NCBI GenBank assembly: GCA_027257055.1
Contig: JAPVLO010000007.1
Location: 3,968,001-4,032,000 of the forward strand
Reading direction: 5' to 3'
DNA length: 64,000 nt
From: Cephalopachus bancanus
Taxonomy: Eukaryota; Chordata; Mammalia; Primates; Tarsiidae
The notes under the pieces are model-generated. The model was not told where the DNA came from. It worked only from the letters and a program-made list of their open reading frames with translations, and ran no database searches. Position 1 is the stretch's first letter. Each line of letters starts with the position of its first letter. This document shows positions 1-11,000 of the stretch, one piece after another. The translations under genes were made by a program, and so were the position numbers.

Positions 1-1637
1 GAGCTACTTGGATTTTAGCATTGCTTAGAAGGGACTGTGGTCATGCATTCAATACAATTCCACAAAGCAGTTAAAATAGATGCATTCACTCACAGTCACA
101 TGGGTGACTCACAAAATAATGCTGAATGAGAAAAGCATGTAGCAGCAGAAGCCACGTGGGCAGAAGTTTTGTAGAGAACAAGAAAAAAATACATAATATG
201 TGCTTCAGTAACACGCTTGTATGTGGCAAAAACAATTTTGTTTTGTTTTTTAAAACAAGGGTATGAAATTTGACACTCAGGAGGTGGCTACCTGTGGGAG
301 GGGGACAGATGGCTGAAGTCACAGAGATAGCTGTGCCGGCCTGGGGGGGCACCAGTGACCTCCTGGGATGGGCGGTGAGCACACAGCTGTTCATAGTCTT
401 TATCCCTTGTCACCAACATACACATTAGGAACATTAATTTATGTACAGTATGTGTGAAATTGCTTCAATCAATTACAAAATTAAAAGATGGCTCTGGTCT
501 CCAGGATGACAATGCATGAGTGCAGGATGGTGAGAGCAAGGGCACATCCAGCAAGGAGAACTTGAGTGAGAGGGGACAGCCCGGGCAGAGACCAACAGGC
601 ATAGCCAGACCAAGATGCTCTGGCCAAGGACGGCTACAGCTAGCTGAACGTTAAGGGACACATGAGAGGGAAGACTCCTGGGCAGTCAGTTTCCAGCATG
701 AGAGGCCGCAGAGGGTGGGCCACCCACAGGGAGGAAGGACTGGGAAAGGAACAGGTTGGAGGAGCAGGGCAGGTATGAGATGACTATTAGACACGCAGTT
801 GGAGAAAAGCGGGCGGCGGCCTGCAGACCCGGAGCTCAGGGCTGGGACAGTAATTAGGGAAACATTGGGGAACAGGACGTTCCGCACAGATGGCCCAGAA
901 AAGCACAGGCAAGAGTGTGAAGTGGACACTGACAAAGCTCTCGGCCACCTGAGGATGCCGACCTCGGAAGCGAACTAGGTATGGGGCCGCAGTAGGGACT
1001 CTGCAGTGCCGGACGAGAGGCTGACACCGGGAGATGCCGCGGGTATGGACACCCACCTCGAGCGGCTACAGCCCACTGCGGTGCTCACCGAGGGCAGTTA
1101 AAAGCACTCTCAGGACCCCCCACCGGAAGGGTTCCTTCTCTCTCACTAGTCCCCCTGCCTGGGCGGGGGCGACCAGTAAACGCGACGCCCCGGACGAACC
1201 GGTCCGTTCAGTCTCCCGCAGGTCGGACTCGGTCGCCCCATGCTCCAGCACGGCAACGCCCAGCGGAAAAAGCGCGTTCCAAGGGGACCCACGCCGGCTC
1301 CCCCAGCGCCCTCGCGTCCTGCTTCCCAGCAGAGGCCAGTGCTGGGAGGCTGTCACGAGCTGTCCTCCCGGAGACCGCTGTACGACCCAGCGGCGCCCTT
1401 GCTTCCAACTCGCCCCTCAGGCCGCACCGGCGCCAAGTCCGGACTCGCTCGGACATCCAACCCCCAGCAGCCCCCGAGCAGGATCAGCCCGGCGGGTGCG
1501 TCGGGAGCCGCGGGGTCTCTGGCCCCAGCCTCCGCCTCAGTCTCGGCGGCAGGGGTCCCCGCCCGGGACCCCCAATCTCGCCCCTCTCCTCCGACCCAGC
1601 AGAGACGCTCGGGCAGAGCCTGCCGCGGCCATCTTAC
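1..1637 (-). other. Start of intron 1 of the divergent gene
   Basis: This is the sequence beyond the minus-strand donor at 1637. The part from about 1030 to 1637 is CpG-rich and belongs to the promoter island. From 1 to about 950 the base composition is ordinary and I see no exon, SINE or convincing coding sequence. Open frames on both strands here look like chance frames in GC-rich DNA. Confidence 0.5.
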
Positions 1638-1860
1638 CGTGAGGCTCCGGCCTCCTGCACTGCGCGGTCTGGGCGGCTCCGCGGCCGCTCCCGGGGCTGG
1701 GGAGGGGCGGCGGTGACCGCGGCGGGGCGCCGGAGCGAAGGGAGATGGAGGCGGGGTCCGCGGCGACGGTGGCGGCGGCGGCGGCGGCAGGGGCGGGGAG
1801 CGGAGGGCAGACTTGGCGGCGGCCGCCCCCTGCACACCTCTCGCGAGTCGCGAGATTAAA
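1638..1860 (-). other. GID8: First non-coding exon of divergent gene, probably GID8
   Basis: On the minus strand a consensus donor (ACG|GTAAGAT) has its exon end at 1638 and its intron starting at 1637. The sequence upstream on that strand is GC-rich, with a GCC/GGC repeat, and lies back to back with the DIDO1 start. In human, the gene divergently paired with DIDO1 is GID8 (C20orf11), a CTLH E3 ubiquitin-ligase subunit whose ATG lies in a later exon (synteny knowledge). No GID8 coding sequence lies in this window, so the name rests on position alone. The upstream limit (TSS) is a guess. Confidence 0.6.
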
Positions 1861-2020
1861 AGCCGACAACCAATCAGGGGCTCCCGCGAAGGGTCGGAGT
1901 GGACGGCCTCCCGGAAGCGCGGGACTTCAGCTTCCGGCCTTGCGCAGAGCTCCTCTCGCGGCGCCCTCAGCCTACGGGTTGGCGCGAGAGTCAAAAGGTG
2001 TCGGTCGCCCCTGTGCAAGA
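1640..2020. promoter_or_regulatory. Bidirectional promoter P1 (DIDO1 + / probable GID8 -)
   Basis: Two first exons point away from each other with only a few hundred bases between them and no evident TATA box. Elements seen are a perfect palindrome TCTCGCGA-G-TCGCGAGA at 1839-1855, a CCAAT box at 1870-1874 (ACCAATCAG), GC boxes, and an AAGATGGCCGC motif on each side (2017-2027 on +, about 1624-1634 on -). AAGATGGC just downstream of the start is typical of YY1-type housekeeping promoters. The TCTCGCGAGA core is a known CpG-island promoter element. Confidence 0.75.
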
Positions 2021-2096
2021 TGGCCGCTGCGGAGGCGTCGGAATGCGGAGACCATAGGCCGGGACGGCGACATCTAGACTGAGTCCGAAGCGAAGG
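1985..2096 (+). other. DIDO1: DIDO1 exon 1 (P1, non-coding), approximate
   Basis: This is the presumed first exon, just downstream of the bidirectional promoter. It contains the AAGATGGCCGC motif and a complete 20-codon upstream ORF (ATG 2020-2022, TGA 2080-2082). I could not settle the splice donor. Candidates are GAAG|GTCCCA with intron start at 2096, or TTTAT|GTGAGG near 2120; neither is a strong consensus. Transcript data would place it. Confidence 0.45.
2020..2082 (+). CDS. Upstream ORF in P1 exon (20 codons)
   Basis: The ATG lies inside the AAGATGGCC motif and reads MAAAEASE... to a TGA at 2080-2082, all within the presumed first exon. If this ATG is inside the transcript, the ORF could reduce or regulate initiation at the DIDO1 ATG far downstream. 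There is no evidence for a functional peptide. The match between YY1 motif and start codon is common in CpG-island genes. Confidence 0.35.
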   Translation: MAAAEASECGDHRPGRRHLD

Positions 2097-2099
2097 TCC

Positions 2100-4008
2100 C
2101 AGTTCTTTTCCTGTCCTTTATGTGAGGCTGGAGGGGATGGGGCAGGGCGGGAGAGGGCGTCCCTGCGACGAGGCGGGTATCTTCTTCCGACGGGCGGCCT
2201 GACAGGCCCGCGGAAGGCCCGGGGGAGGCCGGGGCTTGGCGGGAGTCTCCTTTCTGCTCGGTGAAGTGGGCTTCTTGCGTTTCCTCGACGGATGTCACCG
2301 GGTGCGTCCTCACTGGAGGTCAGGGTGGCCAGAGGAGCCCTGCCCTTCGGGACGCGCGTGACGTCCTCGCTCGCCGCGGGTCCCGGCGTGCGCGGGGCCG
2401 GGCCGGGCCCTCGGCGGACCAAGGAGGTGGTCGGGCAGCCGCGCTGGCGGAACCGTAATGGGCATTTGCGTGTTTGCTTGCCTGTGGTCACCCGTCTGCT
2501 CAGGAAGAATGCAGACTCCGTCGCGGTGGGTTCTTGTTTTCCCGTCGCTGGAGAGTGGCGTTCAAGGGTCTGACGCGCCGCGGGGAGAAAGACTCGAGCC
2601 CTCGGGTCGGGAGGCCCGGCTTCATCCGTGAAAAGTCCACGGGGCGCCTTTCTAAAGTGGAAGCCAGGGGCGAGATGGTCTCGTGCGGTTGCTTAGAAGT
2701 GGTTCCATGATGTGAAAGCGCTGTTGGACTTTTCCTCCCCGAAAGAAAGTCTAATTCGGCAAGTAGGTCGGACCGCGACAACTGGTTATGGTCATTTTCC
2801 GTGGATCGAGAGCTAAGGGTGCAGCTCTGAAGTTTTGACATGGTTCTGCTCGAAATACAGATGTAGTATGTGTCAGTAATTTCGCTATTTGCAACTTTAT
2901 GGGAAACAGTTTTTAGGTGTCAGGAGGAAGTGTGTAGGAAGTGCTTAAACTAAAGCTTTAGTGCCAGTGTCCTAAGGAGATAAGACACCTGTTCTAAAGA
3001 GGCTTCCGCGGAGCCTTCCTGTGGATCATAGGTCAATACCTTTCCTCTCAGCAGCCAGCCCGTTACCGAGTCCTACTCTTTCCATCTCGCTAACCTTTTC
3101 TAGAAAGTGCTTTTTGAATTGCCAGTATGTCTTCCTAACTCATGTCCCTCCCAGAAGTTCTGCCACCTCCTCAAGAATCAGGGGCCTAGAAGGCTTTCCT
3201 GCAGCCCCGGGGCGGAGAATTTCAGGAAGCTGTGATTAGCAGTGTCCACGCAGCAGGGAGGGCCTGGGTGAAGTCTCCAACACTGCCCCTTTGACAGTTA
3301 TTGGTGACAGAGCCAGAAGCTGAGAGGTGTGAATGTAAGTCGTTCTGTTGTGTCGAGTAGAGTGCAGGAGAAGGCGGCTGTCAGGCTTTCAGAAGCTATC
3401 AGAAGCCTTGCATTGGGCAGCAGAGAAGGCCGCCGTGAGCTGGGTCTCACCAACACTGCAGCAACAGTGGGAAGTCGCTGGGGAGGAGAGGCAAGGATTT
3501 TTGGCATTTGGGTTTATAGGGTGGGTCTGTCCTCTGAACTGGGAACCTCAGAGAAGAGTATACATGTAGCGGGAGGGTCATAAGTCACGAGCTTGTTTTT
3601 GCTTGTGGTAGGTGTTTGGGTGCATTTGCGGCATCCAGATGGAGATGTCAGGGGAGCATGTGGATAAAGGAAGCTACGGCTAGGTGTGTGTGAGGTTTTG
3701 GTTGAAAACAGAGGAGAGCCTGGGCCAGAGCCCTGGAGACATTTGCATATAGTGGCCCCCAGAGCGCAGGCAGGCAAAAGGCAGGTGGGTCCAGGGATGG
3801 ACAGGATGCAGGGACACATTGGTTCCCATCTGGGGCAGTGTGGGTTCATTAACTAGCTGAGCTTCCTGATGTGAGAGAGGCTGGCCAGTGGGAGTGAGGA
3901 GAGCCCTGATAGTCAGCTGAGAGGGACAGTTTTGCAGGATGAGTTGGTGGCTTTGAACCTGAAAAGTTTCATTTTGAAAGTGATGAATAGCGAGAGAAGT
4001 GCTAAAGG
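2100..4008 (+). other. DIDO1: DIDO1 intron 1, 5' part
   Basis: This is GC-rich intron start (CpG island to about 2700) followed by sequence of ordinary composition. I see no exon with good splice borders, and no clear interspersed repeat before the SINE at 4019. Confidence 0.6.
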
Positions 4009-4018
4009 TATATACTAG

Positions 4019-4444
4019 TTTTTTTTTTTGAGTTGGAGTCTCACTTTGTTGTCCACACTGCAGCCTCGACCTGCTGGGCTTCGGCGATCCTTCCGCCTCA
4101 GCCTTCCAAGTAGCTGGAACTACAGGCGCGCGATACCACACCCGGCTAATTTTTTTTTTTTTTTTTTTTTTGAGTTGGAGTCTCACTCTGTCGCCCAGAC
4201 TGGAGTGCAGTGGCCGCTCCCGGCCACCGCAGCCTCGACCTGCTGGGCTCCGGTGATCCTTCCACCTCAGCCTTCCAAGTAGCTGGAACTACAGGTGCGC
4301 GCAACCGTGCCCGGCTGATTTTTTGATTTATTGTAGAGATGAGGTCTTGCTGCCCAGGCGGGTCTCGAACCCGTGGGCTCAAGCAATCCACTCACCTCAG
4401 CCTCCCAAAGGCGCGGGATTACAGGCTGAGCCACCGAGCCCGGC
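4019..4444 (-). mobile_element. Trimeric Alu SINE (left-right-right arms)
   Basis: Read on the minus strand this is a left arm, an A-rich linker with TACAATAAATC, a full right arm, an A run (about 4150-4171 on +), then a second shortened right arm and a final A tail. The whole block is flanked by one direct repeat, TATATACTAG, at 4009-4018 and 4445-4454. The outer border reads TTTTTT|AAAAAA on the minus strand, as expected of an L1-type endonuclease cut. The second right arm lacks the hairpin segment seen in the first. It looks like a single insertion of a three-armed element. Confidence 0.85.
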
Positions 4445-4659
4445 TATATACTAGTTTTTTAAAAACATTAATGAGTTTTTAAAAAGGGAAAGGTGTTTTG
4501 AAAATAAGAGTGCTTCCTTTACTCAAAGCATAGAATGCTCTAAAACCAGGATATCAGCCATGTTTTATAAAACCACATCATTTCTATGGATATTTCTGTT
4601 TTACTCTCAAAACCACGGAGGCATAAGTCAAACCCCTATATACTGGAGCCTCCTGACTT

Positions 4660-4914
4660 TTTTTTTTAAGTCAGAGTCTCACTCTGTTGCCCAGGCTAGA
4701 GTGCAGTGGCATGCTCACGGCCACCACCTCAGCCTCCCAAGTAGCCAGAACTATAGGCGCATGCTACCACGCCTGGCTAATTTTTTGATATATTGTAAGA
4801 GACAGGGTCTCACCAAATTTCCCAGGCTGGTCTCAAACCCCTGGGTGCAGGCAGTCCTCTCTCCTCGGCCTCCTAAAGTGCTGGGATTACAGACTTGAGC
4901 CACTGCGCCGGCTA
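4660..4914 (-). mobile_element. Alu SINE
   Basis: This is a T-run-led minus-strand dimeric Alu with recognisable right arm, linker and left arm. It is flanked by an imperfect duplication of CCTCCTGACTTT (4649-4660, and near 4916-4926). It is more diverged than the young copies in this window and lacks the GTGGCCGGGAGCGGCCAC hairpin in intact form. Confidence 0.85.
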
Positions 4915-5286
4915 CCTCCTGGCTTTCAAAGAAGTTTGGCAAAACCAACCACCTGACTTTTCAGAGTAATTTATAAACATCAGTTATTAAGAATCATTAG
5001 CACTAGTGGGATGGGTAGGATGTAGCTAGGCCTCAGTTTTCACAATAATTTTCAAAAAGGCCTTGAAGATGATGTTGGACAGAATAAGGAAGAATTGTGT
5101 GGCTTAGTTCTGCTGTACCTTGTACGCGCCAAGCTGGGCCCTGTAAGCCCCTTCTGTGAGGACAGTCTACAGTTGTTGCCTGACTGTTTCCTTTGCAGGC
5201 CACCCACTAGATGAAAAGCACTCCTTCTGTCCTCAGTTTGGCTGCATAAAAGCAAGAGTCACATTTCTCTTGATCTTTTATTTTAA

Positions 5287-5872
5287 CCCTTTGTATCGGA
5301 TGTCCCCTCTCAGGGTACATAAAGAGATTGCTGGTGATTGTACAGGACAAACTTAGGCCAGCACAAATTTTTCAAAAATGTATGTTTCCTTGAAGTTTTC
5401 CATTCAAGTTGCATGAAAAAGCAAATAAATAGATGGAATATACTGAGAGAGATGTAAAAAATATCAGCTGGCATTATGTGGAAAGAAGGTGTGAAGTGCT
5501 TTCACAGCAGTGCACAGACTGGACAAGAAATTATATATTATTAATGTGGGAGGAAGAAAATGAGACTGCATTGTTTGCTCCAATAGAAAAACAGAAAAAT
5601 ACTAGGTGGAAGATGTCCAACAAATTACTATTGCACAACATGTATCAGTGAACCTGCAATGTGTGCCGGTTACTGTTTCCCACATTAGAAAAATACAAGG
5701 TATACATTTTTTATTTTCTTTGTCATAAATAAGTTCTTCAATGTCCAAAATTCCATTGTAAACCAAATATCATTACAATAAAATAATTGGTGATTCATTT
5801 TTCACTATTTTGTAAAAAAGTGCAGTTGAATTACTGATAGGTGATTTGCAAGATGTCTCTGAGTGCAAAGGG
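5287..5872 (+). mobile_element. piggyBac-type DNA transposon (MER75/MER85-like)
   Basis: The element starts with CCCTTTGTATCGGATGTC and ends with GCAAAGGG, the inverse of that terminus. It is flanked on both sides by TTAA (5283-5286 and 5873-5876), the piggyBac target duplication. It is about 586 bp long, and I see no intact transposase. A short open frame at 5433-5651 shows no motif I recognise. The size and ends match the non-autonomous MER75 family known from primate genomes, recalled from knowledge and not searched. Strand is arbitrary. Confidence 0.7.
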
Positions 5873-7115
5873 TTAAACCTCTGACTCCTTCTGCTGAGGT
5901 TGGGATCAAAACTGTGTCCTGCTTACTGTTTCTTGAAGCTGGGGTGGGGGGCAGCACCTACTGCCAGGGCTTCCGGTAGCAATATGCTAGTCACCACACT
6001 GGTGCTGTTTGGTTTGGTTATGCCCTTGGGACATGACTGGTCAGGATCTGACCGACACTTATTGGCTTGGAATTTGACCTTATTTATTGAAGTTAGCAAA
6101 AAATGCATAAACGTATTCACATGTGGTTAGCTGCGCCTGTATACGTTCTAAGGAATTTTTATCAGGAGTGCAGCTGTTGTGATCAAATGGTAGGTATAAT
6201 ACTGGGTGCATGGGAGGCAGATTTTTGCTTTTTGTCTTTTACCTAAAACCCTCTTACACTTATTCTTTAAAGGCTTTTTATTGGAGAGACTTATATGCCT
6301 GACTTTTCATCTGTCCGCACAACCTTAAAAGACAGCATTCTTGGCCTCCCACCTTCTGCAGGCAGATTCCTGCAGATCTTATTTCTTCTTTGGATGGGTC
6401 AGTTTCTAAATTTTAGGGGTAGTTGGTTCAGGTTGGAACTCAAAAAGATTCTGGAATAGGAAGACTCATGTATATGTGTTGATTTTGTCGAGGTTCAGAC
6501 TAAAACAAGTTCCTGTGTGGGTGTCTTTAGAAAATGCTAGTAGCCCAGCTGCTTGTTTTTGTTGGGATTTCTTTCAGATACTCCCATTATTGATTTCACC
6601 ATTGTGTTTTTGTGAACTAGGTAAGAACAGAAATTAATTTATACAGTATAATATATACAATATAATATAATAATATATACAGTATTTCTTATCTGGACCA
6701 ATTCTGACTCTGGAAGGTCCCCATTACGACCTGACTTTAAGTCTCCATTTTTTAAAGTAGTTTTATTTAAGAAGATTTTTTTTTTGGAGGGGGGGGGTGT
6801 TGTTTTGTTTTTAGCTCCATCCATCCCCCTAAGGTCCCACCCTCCAGAGGCTTGGGGTTGGGCAGAAAGCCTAAGAAAGTTAGGTCCTGGCCCTTGGTGT
6901 CCAGAGCTGTGAGTCTCAGCTTCCGGGAAGGCCCTCAGCTCCTCCTTGGCTCAGCAGCAGGGATCAAGCATCTGCCACTTGTTTTTCCCCTTTTTCTCGT
7001 TAGGTTTTGTGGTGCGATTCGCCTTTAAGGGTACACATGGCTTATTTGGCACAACTACTTTACAAGCCACCTTTCCATCAAAATCTGTGAAAGGCGTGGT
7101 TTTTCTTGGCGTTAT
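5873..7115 (+). other. DIDO1: DIDO1 intron 1, middle part
   Basis: This intronic sequence has no supported exon. It contains a short AT-rich tract of TATA/ATAATA type at about 6640-6682. Old dispersed-repeat remnants may be present but were not identified with confidence. Confidence 0.5.
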
Positions 7116-7423
7116 CTTTTTTTTTTTTTTTTTTTTTTTTTTTTGTGGCAGGGTCTCACTCTGTTTCTCCAGGCTGGAGTGCTGTGGTGTGACATATCTC
7201 ACTGCAGAGCTCAAAGGATCCTCCTGCCCCATCTTCCTGAGTAGCTGGGACAACAGGTGGGTGCCACCACACCCAGCTAATTTTGTATTTTTTGTAGAGA
7301 CAAGGTCTCACTGTGTCTCCCAGGTTGGTCTCCAACTCTTGGGCTCAGTGATCCTCCTGTTTCTCCTGCCTTGGCCTCCCAACATGCGGGGATTACAGGT
7401 GTGAGCCACTGTGCCCTGCCCGG
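7116..7423 (-). mobile_element. Alu SINE
   Basis: A 28-base T run at about 7117-7144 opens a complete minus-strand Alu. The sequence runs through CACCCAGCTAATTTTG and ends with the inverse of the GGCCGGGC left end. It resembles older, general Alu types more than the lineage-specific copies in this window. Confidence 0.85.
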
Positions 7424-7465
7424 CTTTCTTATTTAATGTGTTCCTTTATGTATGTATGTACTTAT

Positions 7466-7750
7466 TTTGAGTTGGAGTCTCATACTGTTGCCCAGGCTGG
7501 AGTGTAGGGGCATGCTCACGGCTACTGCAGCTTCGACCTGCTGGGCTCAGGTGATCCTTCCACCCTAGCCTTCCAAGTAGCTGAAACTACAGGTGTGCAC
7601 TACCATGCCCTTCTTCTTTTTTTTTTTTTTTTTTGGTAGAGATGAGGTCTCACCAAGTTGCTCACGCTGGTCTCGAACCCCTGAGCTCAGTCCTCTTGCC
7701 TCAGCCTGCCAAACTGCTGGGATTACAGGTTTGAGCCACAGCACCCGGCT
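7466..7750 (-). mobile_element. Alu SINE (first of an adjacent pair)
   Basis: A minus-strand Alu opening with GAGTTGGAGTCTCA, with an internal T run at about 7617-7634 in the linker, ending in CACCCGGCT. Only a few bases separate it from the next Alu. The flank ATGTGTTCCTTTATG before it is echoed by ATGTGTTCCCTTAAA after the second Alu, so the pair may share one duplication. Confidence 0.8.
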
Positions 7751-7754
7751 TGTA

Positions 7755-8046
7755 TTTATTTTTGAGTCAGAGTCTCACTCTGTCCCCAAGCTGGAGTGCA
7801 GTGCATGCTCATGGCTGCCATAGTCTTGATCTGCTGGGCTCAGGTGATCCTTCCACCTCAGCCTCCCAAGCAGCTAAAACTATAGGCATGTGCCACCACT
7901 CCCAGCTAATTTTTTAAAAAATTTATTGTAGAGACAAGGTCTCGTCTAGTTGCCCAGGCTAGTCTTAAACCCCTGGGCTAAGGCAGTCCTTCCACCTCTG
8001 CCTCCCAAAGTGCTGGAATAACAGCTATGAGCCACCGCGGCCGGCT
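7755..8046 (-). mobile_element. Alu SINE (second of an adjacent pair)
   Basis: A minus-strand Alu with right arm, A/T linker and left arm ending in CGCGGCCGGCT. It abuts the preceding Alu, probably by insertion into or next to that element's A tail. It is diverged from the young hairpin-bearing type. Confidence 0.8.
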
Positions 8047-11000
8047 TGATGTGTTCCCTTAAAGATGGTGAAGAGATGAAGCCAGTCAGGTAAGAAGTAC
8101 AGTTTTATGCTTTGTGCTCATGACAGTATTAATTTCTTCTGGAGTTGGTTTATTTGCTCTTCACTGAACTCAAGGAGGACAGACATCAGAGCAACAGGAA
8201 GCATTCTGAGAGGTCGGAGTAATGGGCATGGTCTATATTAATGTTTCACTCTTGTTTGGATAACAAAACTAGGAGTTTATTATAGCAGGGGACATAGGAA
8301 GACTACAACTCATTCCTGCTGTCTAAAGACCTCTGGGCAATGGCAGAGCAAGAGCCACACGTCTAGATTCACCTCCTGCGGTTTTGTGCCTTTTCTGTGG
8401 GTCTTGTCCTTAGTCCATGGCTGCCTTGTCTCAGTGACCAGAGATTCACCCCTTGTTGCTTTTCTAATTCAAGGAAAAGTAAGTCCTAGCACAGGTTTCT
8501 AGTCATGCTTGCGTGACAAGACACTGTCCCTAACGCCAGCTATAGAGATCAGTGTTGACATCCATTCCTGCGGCACTCTACTGGGATCCCTTCTGCCTGT
8601 CCTCCTTCTCTTCCCTCTTACAGTTCTTTCACGTTTGCTCTTTTGTCTAAAAGACAGAAAATGGGTCTGATTCTCATTTGCGACTTTGAACATGTGGCTC
8701 TGACTCATTCCACTGTGGGCTTTCTGGAGGTCTTTGGGGATGGGAACACCTGTTTAACGTCAAGCCTAAGGTTTTCCTGGCATCCTCTTGCTTCCTGGCC
8801 CTCTTCCTTCCTGCCAGTTCCCCTGAACTCAGTGCCCACCTGCCACACTGCTCTGCCAGGTGATGATCACTGTCCAGAACAGCGTTCCAGTGACTTCACT
8901 TCACGGATGATTCTGACACTGCCGTTTTCCACTGGTGCACACATGGAGCCTTTGCCCTGCTGGTGGACAAAGGTCTGGGGAAGTGCTAACCTGCCGCTTT
9001 CTTAGAGGGGAGCCAAGATTACTGTCCTTGGCTTTGCCTTGCGGGGAGCAGTGGCCTGTTTGACAGCACTGGGAGGTGCTGGGGCTGTGGAAGTAGCCTT
9101 TACCTAAAGTTCGCCTTGGGCATTCGCTGGCTTTATACAGCAAAAAAAAGTGATGAAGATTCATCAGTTTCCCGCAGTGTTCATTGGAGCTTTTGTTAGC
9201 AGTAATAAGATACTAGGTTTTCTTTCTTTCTGGGAATCTACAACTGTCCTGGGGAGTGGAGGGGGTTGTATGAGCTTTTCATTCCCCAAGTCGATCGAGC
9301 ACAGCCCTGAGTGCAGGCACCTGGGCTCCGCACAGATGCGAGGCAAGCAGGAGACCCAGTGCTCTGCATGGGGAGGGGCTGCAGGGGAGGAGGGTCATGT
9401 GCGGGCCTCCACACCCCGCGGGCTTGAGGGGGAGTAGCTGGAGAGCCATCCAGGCAGGGGCAGTTCTCTGGCCAAAAGGGACAGTGACCTGTGAGGTGGA
9501 GCACGTCACCCTTGCCTGCATCAAATTCTGGAATAATCCTATGGGGTTTCCTCCCAACCTTGAACAGAGGCCAGGGAGGGGCCCAGTGAATGCAAGGCCT
9601 ACACTCAGTCCCGCCCTTCCCCCATGTTTTCTGCCCTGTTGGGGGCCTTGCCCTATCCCCTCTGGGAGCTCAAGTCTGCGGACACTGGCCCCGTCCTGGC
9701 CCGGATGCTGGTAGGGCCGCTGTCTCCGATCCCGGGTCCTGCCGCTTTCCAGCTGATATGTGCACAGCGGGGGAGGGATGCCCCCAGAATTGGGATATGC
9801 ATGGTGGCCTTTGCCCTGACTGGGTTGCAGTTAAACGGAATAAAGCAGGCTGCCTGCTGAAGTGCCGCTGTTGTATTCTTATTCGGGATCAAGGTAGTCT
9901 GCTCCAGACCCTGAGTTCAGTGAAGGGAAGCCTTTTTGTGAAAGAACTGCGGAGTGTTCCGGATTGTAATTTTAAAATGTGCCCTGAACTTTCCGAGGGG
10001 TGCAGGTGGCAGGCTGGCATCCACACTGCGCGAGTGTCTTGCGCACCTGGCCCGGCTCCAGTCATGCTTTGTGCTGGGGCCACCGGCGAAGCCTCCTACA
10101 GGGGCTTTGCTGGCCCCTGCCTGCCTTCCGGGCTGCATTCTGCTGCAAATCAGTGGTGCTTGTGGGTTTTTGTTTGTGAATTGGGGATATTTAGGGAAGA
10201 ATTTGTTGAGACCACTGGAGTCGACTTGTTTTCTCCGCTATGTTAAAGTCTGTTTGGTTAGAAGGAAGTATTGAGCCAGTAGAGAGAGTTCTATTAAAAG
10301 TACCCAAACTATAAATTCTCCCAGTGCCTGGTTTACCAGGGAGGCACATCAGGGTGGGAAGCCAGCTTCTGCTAGGGGCACCCAGTGCTGGCCCTAGCTG
10401 GGCCAGATGAGGCAGGAGGCAAGTCCCAGCACCTCTGAAGCTGCTGGATGGGGGCAAAGGCATCTCCGTGAGTGTCATACTGAGCCCCCCCCCCAGGGGG
10501 GTGTTTCCCTTCCCTCTCCCTGGCTTCTCTGCCTCTTATTTCCTATTCTGTCCACTTGGCGCTCTTTTCTGTAATTTCTGCCCACCTCTCTTTTCTGTTC
10601 TAAGTGTCCAGCCTGAAAGTGCACCTGAGAGTTTACATCTCTTTAAGCTCACCTTCTTGCTCAATTAAATTGCTGCTGGTTTTGCTTCACTTAAAGGTCC
10701 TCAGCTAAGGATGCTGGGCCAAGGTTTCCCCATGTCAGCCCCGTTTGGGGAGAGATCCTCTTCCACAGCCTTCACCCCGACCCCAGCATGTGAGCCCCCC
10801 CCCCGTTACAGCCAGCTTGGCTGAGCTCCACTGCTTGTTCAAGCTGGCCTCAAGCCCATCTGGCTTCTGAACCTCCCACTCTGTTTTCTACCCAAAGTCT
10901 AATCAAGATGGAGCCGCGGCAAGCCCATCCCTGCCAGATTCAACTAAGGGGTCCTAATAGGTCACATCAGCAGAAACAAGCTGTTGTATTCCTTTGAAGA

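Larger units (their letters stand above)
1030..2700. promoter_or_regulatory. CpG island 1
   Basis: CpG dinucleotides are dense from about 1030 to 2700, unlike the flanks on both sides. The island covers the divergent start region, both first exons and the start of both first introns. It contains several GGCGGGG-type (Sp1-like) sites and a short GGC trinucleotide run at about 1770-1788. The limits were judged by eye. Confidence 0.85.

Noticed and set aside
1034..2018. Long overlapping frames on both strands in CpG island 1
   Set aside because: Stop codons are rare in such GC-rich DNA. The frames are Arg/Pro/Ala-rich, overlap one another and cross the splice donor at 1637.
4028..4391. Short frames in Alu elements (also at 7 kb, 16 kb, 20-23 kb, 27.3 kb)
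   Set aside because: Typical Alu-derived peptides; no evidence that they are translated or exonised.
9590..10246. 218-codon + strand frame in intron 1
   Set aside because: No homology I recognise, no splice borders, ordinary intron composition, and it begins at no supported start.
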